In this document: piece after piece, positions 1 to 5,712 of the stretch | Layout: every line of letters starts with the position of its first letter | Numbering within the stretch: the first letter of the stretch is position 1 | Assembly (NCBI GenBank): GCA_016933315.1 | Contig: JAFGBE010000042.1 | Span: 1-15,683 of the forward strand | Direction of reading: 5' to 3' | DNA length: 15,683 nt | From: Candidatus Auribacterota bacterium | GTDB lineage: Bacteria > Auribacterota > UBA6266 | The notes under the pieces: generated by a model | Told to the model about the DNA's origin: nothing | Databases searched by the model: none | Seen by the model: the letters and a program-made list of their open reading frames with translations, nothing else | Made by a program: the position numbers and the translations under genes

Positions 1-48
1 CGTTGGGTTGTATGCCGGGCAAAACACAATATGCTCATTATCAACCTT

Positions 49-86
49 ATGATATAAAATTAAAATTTAATTTAAAATTATATCAT
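49..86. repeat. AT-only imperfect palindrome downstream of the last gene
   Basis: Nine-base arms, atgatataa at 49-57 and ttatatcat at 78-86, are exact reverse complements. They enclose 20 bases made only of A and T. The element lies about 55 bases beyond the 3' end of the toroid-protein gene. It could be a secondary terminator, a protein-binding site, or chance in AT-rich spacer. Nothing else is visible in 1-110. Confidence 0.35.
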
Positions 87-110
87 CTCGGAGGGATTTT
101 TCCAATAAAA

Positions 111-144
111 CGGAAAAAGAATAATAGGAGGCATGTCCCCTATT
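111..144 (-). terminator. Rho-independent terminator overlapping a stop codon
   Basis: Read on the minus strand, AATAGGGG and CTCCTATT form an 8-base-pair stem (one G-T pair) around the 6-base loop ACATGC at 123-144. ATTCTTTTT follows. The TAG stop of the upstream secreted protein (140-142) lies inside the left arm, so the hairpin begins as the gene ends. The T tract is short and interrupted, so efficiency may be moderate. Confidence 0.6.
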
Positions 145-1948
145 GCAACTCAACCGCCGAGCTCTTCAATGTCAGGGGATTAAAACCGTTTTTGGCGAAT
201 ATATACCAGGCGGCGACAGATATGAAACCCCTGTCCTGCCTTACCCACTCGAATCCGCCCGACTTATTGGCGGTATAGGGAAGAGCTTTAAGCATAATAT
301 TGTTTATTTTCCTGCCTACTATGAATTTATCCATCTCATTCGCGTAAAAATACCCTCTTTGCTTATCCCCGCAGGAAATAAAAGCGCAGGCAATATGCCC
401 TGTTCCATCCAGCCAAACATTATTTATCTCATTATCCGGAGAATGATAAAAGCCTACGGCCTTTTTGCCGTTAAAATCCACTGTCTTCCGGTATCTCAGG
501 TCATATTCGGGGATATTCAGCAGGCCGGCATAGTCACTGCCGAAAGCAAGGACCCTCCATGTATATAAATCGAGAGGAAGGCTTTTTCCTTTTATCGATT
601 TGTCCAGCCACTTCCTGATTTTTTTCGCATAATCGTTTTCCCCGCACAGGAGGAAAGCGGCATAACAATCAATATTGCCTTCAGGATGGCCATGGTTCTC
701 GTGCAGTCTGCTGTCGCCGTCGCGCCACCCGTGCCGGACATAACCGCAGGTGCTGTCTTCCCCTTTATACCATGACTTGAGCAGGCCCTTTAAAAGCCCC
801 TCTATCTTCCTATACCTGTCGGAAGAATATGTTTTCTCATAATATTTATAAGCGATGAGAAGCCACGCCATATCTCCCATCCACCTGTCGCTGTTTCCGG
901 GATTATGATAGGCAGGCGTTCCGCCCGAGGCCGTAAGGACGACATACTGGAAAAAGCCTCTCGGCTCGTTTTTATAGAAGAAGTTCTGTATTAACGGACA
1001 GGGGTTGGATTCAAATGTCATATCAGAGAAAAAATCGAGTATCCGTTCCGCCCTTTCCTTCTCTCCCTTAAGTATAAACGCCATGGCAACAAGCGCGTTA
1101 TTGAAAGTCTGGGCCTGGTTGCCCTCCATTGAAGGCAGAAGCTGCTTTTCGGGAGAGGACGCATCCTGGACGACTTTCAGCCACTCCAGGACAAGTTTGT
1201 CCTCAGGCATAAGTTTTTCCGCCCTTCTCTGCCTGTCGCCGATACCCGAAAGTTCGCTGTCGGGGTCAATAACCGGACCGGCGGGCGGAAAGGAAGCGGC
1301 AAGCCCTTCCTTTGAAAACCCTATTTCGTCGAGCCAGACGGTCCCTGCGCCTGTGCCGGAAAAAGCAAGCGAAATTTCGGAAAGGCCGTCAAAATTATCA
1401 TCCCCGCCCCACGCATATTCCAGGGTATTATCGTACACCACAATGTTTTGCCAGTCTTTATAGCTGCCGTTAAGTTTTATTTTTCTCCAGAACGTCGAAC
1501 CGTCTTTATCTATAAATTTTATTTCCATGTCGCCGGCCGCTCTCGCTTTAATCAAAAAAGAAAAAGGCGTTTTCCCGGAAAACCCGGATGATATTTTCTT
1601 GTTGAACTGTACCCACCCGCCTCCTTTTTTGAGCTCATATTTTATTTCAAGTCCCTGAGCGCAGGGAGACTCGCAGGAATTTATCACAATTGAACTTTTC
1701 CCGTCGGTTCCTATGGCCCACAGGTTCGGGCTGTCCCAGGCTTTCTCAACATAAGAGTCCGGTATTTTCGGCTCTGCGGCTTTTATATCCTTGCCACGCT
1801 GTATCTCAACATCCACCCTGTTTTCTTCCGGCGCCTGTTTCCCGGCGTCACCGGCATCTCCGCCGCTGAACTTCGATTTCCTCACGGCGGCAAAACAAAC
1901 CGTCAGAGCAGCACAGATTAAAATAACGGATATAAAAACTTTCTTCAT
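140..1948 (-). CDS. Secreted protein: carbohydrate-binding-like jelly-roll plus alpha/alpha-toroid domain
   Basis: The product is a 602-residue exported protein. Residues 1-21 form a Sec signal peptide (MKKVFISVILICAAL...), with no proper lipobox because Val precedes the Cys. A low-complexity linker runs to about residue 65. Residues 75-212 resemble a CBM11-type or related jelly-roll: a GGGWVQF strand, a DWQNIVVY strand and a closing VWLDEIGF strand. Residues 250-595 carry repeated helical hairpins with Trp/Gly-rich loops (NQAQTFNNALVAMAF, DRWMGDMAWLLIAYKYY, HGHPEGNIDCYAAFLL, VWLDGTGHIACAF). This is the pattern of (alpha/alpha)n-toroid glycosidases, lyases and epimerases. I infer action on an extracellular or periplasmic polysaccharide, but cannot name a family or identify catalytic residues. 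A TTG codon sits directly before the ATG; I chose the ATG because AAGGAG is six bases upstream of it and only three from the TTG. Confidence 0.85.
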   Translation of the reverse strand: MKKVFISVILICAALTVCFAAVRKSKFSGGDAGDAGKQAPEENRVDVEIQRGKDIKAAEPKIPDSYVEKAWDSPNLWAIGTDGKSSIVINSCESPCAQGLEIKYELKKGGGWVQFNKKISSGFSGKTPFSFLIKARAAGDMEIKFIDKDGSTFWRKIKLNGSYKDWQNIVVYDNTLEYAWGGDDNFDGLSEISLAFSGTGAGTVWLDEIGFSKEGLAASFPPAGPVIDPDSELSGIGDRQRRAEKLMPEDKLVLEWLKVVQDASSPEKQLLPSMEGNQAQTFNNALVAMAFILKGEKERAERILDFFSDMTFESNPCPLIQNFFYKNEPRGFFQYVVLTASGGTPAYHNPGNSDRWMGDMAWLLIAYKYYEKTYSSDRYRKIEGLLKGLLKSWYKGEDSTCGYVRHGWRDGDSRLHENHGHPEGNIDCYAAFLLCGENDYAKKIRKWLDKSIKGKSLPLDLYTWRVLAFGSDYAGLLNIPEYDLRYRKTVDFNGKKAVGFYHSPDNEINNVWLDGTGHIACAFISCGDKQRGYFYANEMDKFIVGRKINNIMLKALPYTANKSGGFEWVRQDRGFISVAAWYIFAKNGFNPLTLKSSAVELQ

Positions 1949-1980
1949 CAATTTCTCCTTTGCAGAGACCGTTCATAACT

Positions 1981-1993
1981 ATTGTAAATTATA
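1981..1993 (-). promoter_or_regulatory. Possible -10 element(s) upstream of the toroid-protein gene
   Basis: The 67-base gap after the pseudopilin gene contains a perfect TATAAT on the minus strand (1988-1993) and a TACAAT (1981-1986), about 35-45 bases from the start codon. The matching -35 position (ATTTTT) is poor. A run of eight T follows the pseudopilin stop without a clear GC stem. The gene may have its own weak promoter or be read through from upstream. Confidence 0.3.
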
Positions 1994-2015
1994 AATACAA
2001 AAAAAACCCGAAAAA

Positions 2016-2657
2016 TCATTCAACCCACCCGCGGCCGTAGAACTTGTCTTTTTCCGCTCCCGCCAGATTCATCTCCCCGTCATGCAGCCACGTGACGTGG
2101 CCGTCAACATAAAGGCAGTTGACGCCGTCGCCGTGAGGCCTCTCATCCCATGAATTGTAGGGATAATCATACATATATGCATAAATACCGAAATCCTTGT
2201 TTTTAAGGTCCCTCAGTGTTTTCCCTCCCGAAGAATAACCGTTAACCTCATAATCCAGCATAATGTTTCCGCTGCTGTTCTGGTCATCAAAAACATCGTC
2301 TCTCCACCCTGTATTGAGCGGATTCTGGTTTGCCGGGCACCTGTAAACCTCAACCCCGTCTATATAGGAATCAAACCTTCTTATGATATCCGAAAACGCG
2401 TTCCAGAGATGCACATTGTTGCATACGAGATATGGGAATTTTTCATTCTGCTCTATAAGGTACATCTGCAGCGAGACGCCTATCTGCTTGAGATTACTGT
2501 AACATACGGCCTGCTTGGCTTTCTGGCGGCCCTTCTGAAAAGCCGGCACCAGGAAACCCGCAAGAACGGAAATTATCGCAATAACCACAAGAAGCTCTAT
2601 AAGGGTAAACCCCGGCGACTTCTTTTGCCTGAAATTTCCTGGATTCCGGTCAATCAT
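2016..2657 (-). CDS. Prepilin-type pseudopilin with H-X9-DG C-terminal motif
   Basis: The product is 213 residues. After a 16-residue basic leader comes the class III prepilin motif, cleaved at G16|F17 (G-FTLIELLVVIAI), with the conserved Glu at mature position 5 and a hydrophobic helix to about residue 40. Prepilin peptidase would cleave and N-methylate Phe17, giving a type II secretion or type IV pilus-like minor subunit. The C-terminal H-X9-DG motif (H175, D185-G186) marks the large H-X9-DG pseudopilin families that are abundant in Planctomycetes, Lentisphaerae and Omnitrophota; their individual roles are mostly unknown. Partner T2SS genes are not in the window. The neighbours are secreted jelly-roll proteins, consistent with a surface/export locus. 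The start is ATG, preceded by a seven-G run acting as ribosome-binding site next to a GC palindrome. Confidence 0.9.
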   Translation of the reverse strand: MIDRNPGNFRQKKSPGFTLIELLVVIAIISVLAGFLVPAFQKGRQKAKQAVCYSNLKQIGVSLQMYLIEQNEKFPYLVCNNVHLWNAFSDIIRRFDSYIDGVEVYRCPANQNPLNTGWRDDVFDDQNSSGNIMLDYEVNGYSSGGKTLRDLKNKDFGIYAYMYDYPYNSWDERPHGDGVNCLYVDGHVTWLHDGEMNLAGAEKDKFYGRGWVE

Positions 2658-2661
2658 ATTA

Positions 2662-2677
2662 CCCCCCCGGCGCCGGG
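2662..2677 (-). promoter_or_regulatory. G-run ribosome-binding site fused to a GC palindrome
   Basis: On the minus strand the 12-base self-complementary sequence CCCGGCGCCGGG (2666-2677) runs directly into four more Gs, giving seven consecutive G, then TAAT and the pseudopilin ATG. Part of the Shine-Dalgarno stretch can therefore pair with the upstream CCC. The homopolymer is also a plausible slippage site. Confidence 0.4.
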
Positions 2678-2690
2678 CTCTTTCCTGTTC

Positions 2691-2766
2691 TTTAAAAAAA
2701 ACAGCCGCCCTTAGAACTTTCTTGTGGGGGAAAGAGGGAAAACCCTTTTAATAAGAACGGCTGTTT
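2691..2766 (-). terminator. Long-loop intrinsic terminator after the PEP-CTERM gene
   Basis: On the minus strand AAACAGCCG (2766-2758) pairs perfectly with CGGCTGTTT (2707-2699), and the second arm continues into an unbroken T run before AAAG. The loop is about 50 bases and contains the smaller hairpin GGGTTTTCCC. The structure starts 24 bases after the PEP-CTERM stop codon and ends about 40 bases before the pseudopilin start. It separates those two transcription units, or attenuates read-through between them. Confidence 0.7.
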
Positions 2767-2789
2767 CAAACAAACATCAGTCTATTGAC

Positions 2790-3413
2790 TTATTTTTTTC
2801 TTGAGAAAGCAATAAGTCCGAGCAAACCTCCTGCAAGCAACACTATTGTTCCCGGCTCAGGAACCGGAGTCGCATCAAGATAAGCATTATCAAAGTACGC
2901 TGTTCCCGTGCCGCTTTCGACAGTCTGGTTGATAAAAAACGCAAGAGAAGCATGTGTTGCGTTACCGGGCGCTAATCCGCTTATATTGAGAGCTGTCCAG
3001 TCATTTGTTCCGCTCAAAGGAGCTGATGCGCCTGCTGTCCCGACCCAGCCGCCCGCATTGAACCAGTCTATTTTCACCGTTACTTCTTCATTGACCAGCG
3101 CGTCGGTCTTGGCAAATATAGTGCCGTAATATGTCTGTCCGGCTGTAACAGCGACAAGCGTATTATCATACATAAAATAATCGTCGCCGGTTCCTGCGTT
3201 GGAATTAGCTGTAAACTTAACGGAGTTCGAACCGCCTATCCCTGTTCCCGCATCCCCATAAGTTCCCACATGCTGACTATTCCCCCATGGGCCCCACCAT
3301 GCACCCTGCTCAGCATTTTCAAATCCGGCATTCGACAAAAGATTCGCATGCGCGGACGCCGGGAAAAAACTGATAACTACTGTTAAAAGAATACCTGCTA
3401 ACAACTGCTTCAT
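2790..3413 (-). CDS. PEP-CTERM sorting-signal jelly-roll surface protein
   Basis: The product is 207 residues. An N-terminal Sec signal (MKQLLAGILLTVVISFFPASAHA) precedes a beta-rich body opening with NLLSNAGFENAEQGAW and closing with AYFDNAYLDA, typical of CBM4/9-like or related jelly-roll modules. Residues 184-207 are a canonical PEP-CTERM tail: VPEPGT, a hydrophobic helix, then SRKK. By family knowledge this is recognised by exosortase (EpsH/XrtA type), cleaved, and the protein released or anchored in association with exopolysaccharide. No exosortase gene is present here, so it must be encoded elsewhere. The start is ATG with GGAGGG six bases upstream. The gene lies 17 bases after the related secreted jelly-roll gene, so they are probably cotranscribed, and it is closed by a long-loop terminator. 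Confidence 0.92.
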   Translation of the reverse strand: MKQLLAGILLTVVISFFPASAHANLLSNAGFENAEQGAWWGPWGNSQHVGTYGDAGTGIGGSNSVKFTANSNAGTGDDYFMYDNTLVAVTAGQTYYGTIFAKTDALVNEEVTVKIDWFNAGGWVGTAGASAPLSGTNDWTALNISGLAPGNATHASLAFFINQTVESGTGTAYFDNAYLDATPVPEPGTIVLLAGGLLGLIAFSRKK

Positions 3414-3430
3414 CTGTTACCCTCCCCTCA

Positions 3431-4006
3431 CTATTTAGATTGTTGACCCGAGCTTACAATAAGCTCAAAATCATCGAAGTAAACTTTTCCTTTTGAAGAA
3501 GGTTTTGCCCCTTTGTTAAAAGCGAGCACTCTTGCTTCCTTTGCGCCTCTGGGAACTTTTGCTTTTACATCCAGCTTTACCCATCCCTCAGTCGCGCCAT
3601 TTATATGCTTGCTTTCAGTATGCCCCGAACCCAGCGGGCCTTCATCATTCCAGAATTCCACCCTTACAAACGCTTCTGCGCTGTCCGCCAATACATCACT
3701 TGGGGGATTATTCACCCAGGCGCTTATTTCCAATGTCTGTCCGGGTGAAACCGATACAATCTGCCCGTAGCACCCCATCCCCACGCCATATGTTTCCCTG
3801 CATGCCGAGACACTGCCGCCGTGAAACTCGGATGATTCTATGCTTCCGCAACTTTCGCCGTCATTCCAGTTGTACCATTCAAAATCGCTGTCTTCGAACC
3901 CTGTGTTGAGCATAAGGTCCTCAGCGGTCGCCAGAGCCAACCCCTTGATAAAAAACATCAGGATAAAGATACAAAATACTTTTAAAACCATCCTCCTCTT
4001 TTTCAC
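3431..4006 (-). CDS. Secreted jelly-roll (carbohydrate-binding-like) protein
   Basis: The product is 191 residues. A basic N-terminus and hydrophobic stretch (residues 9-27) form a Sec signal peptide. The mature part begins near LMLNTGFEDSDFEW and ends with KVYFDDFELIV, the first and last strands of the CBM4/9-like jelly-roll seen in the adjacent PEP-CTERM protein. It has no PEP-CTERM tail and no membrane anchor, so it should be free in the periplasm or outside the cell. Three cysteines of the mature part (C52, C69, C79) could form a disulfide. I chose the GTG start because AAGGGGG lies about seven bases upstream; the in-frame ATG five codons later has its GGAGG directly abutting. It is first in the unit driven by the promoter at 4115-4142. 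Ligand unknown. Confidence 0.82.
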   Translation of the reverse strand: MKKRRMVLKVFCIFILMFFIKGLALATAEDLMLNTGFEDSDFEWYNWNDGESCGSIESSEFHGGSVSACRETYGVGMGCYGQIVSVSPGQTLEISAWVNNPPSDVLADSAEAFVRVEFWNDEGPLGSGHTESKHINGATEGWVKLDVKAKVPRGAKEARVLAFNKGAKPSSKGKVYFDDFELIVSSGQQSK

Positions 4007-4049
4007 AACACACCCCCTTTTTCAATTAATATATTTATTATGACTTAAT

Positions 4050-4109
4050 TGTTTTACCAAAAGACCAAAAAAAATTAAACTATTTACTATGAATAAAATG
4101 TTTTACTAA
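4050..4109. repeat. Direct repeat pair in the leader (operator-like)
   Basis: The 11-base sequence tgttttac(c/t)aa occurs at 4050-4060 and 4099-4109, ten of eleven bases identical and 49 bases apart. The upstream copy overlaps the predicted transcription start of the promoter at 4115-4142. It could be a paired regulator site, but the region is AT-rich and chance is possible. Confidence 0.3.
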
Positions 4110-4114
4110 TCTAG

Positions 4115-4142
4115 ATTTTAATAATTTTTCCGGTTTTGTCAA
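4115..4142 (-). promoter_or_regulatory. Strong sigma70-type promoter for the surface-protein unit
   Basis: On the minus strand a perfect TTGACA (4137-4142) is followed by a 16-base spacer and TAAAAT (4115-4120), one mismatch from consensus. Predicted transcription starts near 4108, leaving an AT-rich leader of about 100 bases before the GTG at 4006. This is the best promoter in the window. It lies in the longest gene-free stretch (4007-4217), which otherwise shows a small ATAACA/TGTTAT hairpin at 4199-4213 just after the preceding gene. Confidence 0.75.
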
Positions 4143-4217
4143 GCATCTTCTTTCGATTATAAAGCCTAAATTGGAGGGTAACTTACATAACTTTTTCTAT
4201 AACAATATGTTATGGCT

Positions 4218-4736
4218 TTATTTTTTAAAGTAAAATCTGGTAATATTCACAAAAATCACTATTAAGATAAGCCCCGCGATTCCTATAAAAGCCCCGATTA
4301 ACCTTTCTCTTATCATTCTGGCCGAGAGATCGTTTTCATGGATTTTAGCTACAATATCTATCGTTTTATCATCGGCCTCAACTAAAGGCGCCAATTCATG
4401 TTTCTTCTTTTCAAGCTGGCTGATTGTTTCTTTTGCCTGGCTGAGCAATATATTCTGTTCCTCAATATATCTTTGAAGCTTCGATATAGCCTCGCTTACC
4501 TCATACAACTCCTTTTTCTGCTCCAGGATATGCCCCTTCACTGTCTTCTCGGGCCCGAGGGCGGAAAAATAAACGGCGACAGCAGCCATGATAATGGAGG
4601 CTATACAGAGCCCTATTATAAGAATAAGTGTTTTGTACCCCCCTGCATTTACTTTAACCGACTTGTAAAAAGCAACCATCAGTATTATAAAAGCGGCAAA
4701 CCCGGAGAAAATCTGAATTATAATGTCTATATCCAT
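4218..4736 (-). CDS. Membrane protein with central coiled coil, function unknown
   Basis: The product is 172 residues. Predicted membrane helices lie at about 4-24, 34-60 and 146-168. Between the second and third is a charged Glu/Lys/Gln/Leu-rich stretch (about 66-118) with heptad-like spacing that should form a coiled coil. With three helices, the coiled coil and the N-terminus face opposite sides of the membrane unless helix 1 is not inserted. I recognise no family. It is the last gene before the surface-module promoter and follows the HEAT-repeat gene by 30 bases, so the two are probably cotranscribed. Start is ATG with GGGAG five bases upstream. Confidence 0.8.
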   Translation of the reverse strand: MDIDIIIQIFSGFAAFIILMVAFYKSVKVNAGGYKTLILIIGLCIASIIMAAVAVYFSALGPEKTVKGHILEQKKELYEVSEAISKLQRYIEEQNILLSQAKETISQLEKKKHELAPLVEADDKTIDIVAKIHENDLSARMIRERLIGAFIGIAGLILIVIFVNITRFYFKK

Positions 4737-4766
4737 AATAACTCCCTGTTGGAATATTCATGTCTT

Positions 4767-5141
4767 TCAATCGGAACCGCCGCCCAGTGACGATTGGATA
4801 CTGGTTAACGCCCCGGCCGCGGCCCTGCGTATGCTTTCATCTTTGCTTTTAAGAAGAGGTTTCAGGGTTTCTATCGCCCTCTTGTCTCCTATTTTACCCA
4901 GGCTTTTTATAGCTTCCACCCTAACGCCGTAATTTTGATCGGACGCTATAACCTTTATTAAAGGGTCAACTGCCCGCACATCTTTTTCCTGCCCAAGAAA
5001 CATTACGGCTTTCCATCTGACACTGCTTGAGTCGCTGTTCAAATCATTTATAAGTTCATCCACCCTATCCGCAAACAAAAGGCTTCCCGACCCATATAAA
5101 ACAAGGAACAAAACATATATTAAAAAAATATTCTTTTTCAA
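4767..5141 (-). CDS. Small exported HEAT-repeat protein
   Basis: The product is 124 residues: a Sec signal peptide (about 1-24), then about three HEAT/PBS-lyase-type repeats. These include DRVDELINDLNSDSSSVRWK, RAVDPLIKVIASDQNYGVRV and RAIETLKPLLKSKDESIRRA, each with the Asp/Val-Arg turn typical of bacterial HEAT repeats. Such proteins act as protein-binding scaffolds; with an export signal this one should work in the periplasm. The tail is Gly/Ser-rich. The start is TTG, chosen because AGGAGG lies six bases upstream and no in-frame ATG exists before the signal peptide. It lies 21 bases after the DJ-1/PfpI gene and before a coiled-coil membrane protein; a physical link to either is speculation. 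Confidence 0.85.
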   Translation of the reverse strand: MKKNIFLIYVLFLVLYGSGSLLFADRVDELINDLNSDSSSVRWKAVMFLGQEKDVRAVDPLIKVIASDQNYGVRVEAIKSLGKIGDKRAIETLKPLLKSKDESIRRAAAGALTSIQSSLGGGSD

Positions 5142-5162
5142 TCGCTTCCTCCTCCCTTTGCT

Positions 5163-5711
5163 CTATTTTATCAGTATTGACCTGCGTATATCATCCGCTT
5201 TTTTCGCCCCTGCCAGATACGCTGCGATTGAACAGGAAAATTCCAATGCAGTGCCGGCTCCCCTGCTTGTAATAATATTGCCGTCCCTGACAACAGGCAT
5301 GGATATAAATTCGGCAATTCCCCTGAACATAGACTCTGTGCCGGGGAAACCTGTGGCTTTTTTGCCAGCGAGAATACCGGAAGGGATAAGAACATAGGCA
5401 GGGGAAGCGCAAATCGCGGCAATCAGCCTGCCCTTGCCGTATAAATTTTTAATCGAGTTCAATACCTTGCCCGACCCTGCCAGGTTCGCCGCTCCCGGCA
5501 TTCCTCCGGGCAATATCAGCGCATCCGCATCGGAAAGCTCCTCAAACAAAATATCTGTTTCTATTCTCAGGCCTCTTGAACTGGAGACGATTTTCCTATC
5601 AAGGCCGGCAACATCCACCCTGATGTCGGCTCTCCTCATGATGTCAACCGGGGCAACAGCTTCTATTTCTTCAAAACCATCGGCCAGAACAACGACGGCT
5701 TTTTTCTCCAT
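5163..5711 (-). CDS. DJ-1/PfpI superfamily protein
   Basis: The product is 182 residues, the usual length for the DJ-1 (YajL/ThiJ) subgroup. Hallmarks are LADGFEEIEAVAPVDIMRRA at the N-terminus with the conserved Glu near residue 15, LPGGMPGAANL (67-77), the nucleophile elbow AAICASP with Cys101, and the C-terminal ITSRGAGTALEF. Cys101 with the N-terminal Glu forms the oxidation-sensitive site. Family members are reported as glyoxalases, deglycases, chaperones or proteases, and the sequence does not decide among these. The ATG is preceded by AGGAGG that overlaps the last codons of addA, whose TGA ends one base before this ATG. The two genes are therefore translationally coupled, as in a shared repair or stress transcript. 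Confidence 0.93.
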   Translation of the reverse strand: MEKKAVVVLADGFEEIEAVAPVDIMRRADIRVDVAGLDRKIVSSSRGLRIETDILFEELSDADALILPGGMPGAANLAGSGKVLNSIKNLYGKGRLIAAICASPAYVLIPSGILAGKKATGFPGTESMFRGIAEFISMPVVRDGNIITSRGAGTALEFSCSIAAYLAGAKKADDIRRSILIK

Positions 5712-5712
5712 C

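Noticed and set aside
3..278. Plus-strand open frame of 91 codons at the window start
   Set aside because: It runs through the AT-only palindrome and the terminator, and then antisense into the toroid-protein gene. It has no recognisable domain or good ribosome-binding site.
1880..1948. Lipoprotein signal in the toroid protein
   Set aside because: The Cys in LTVC is preceded by Val rather than Gly, Ala or Ser, so it does not make a standard lipobox; an ordinary Sec signal fits better.
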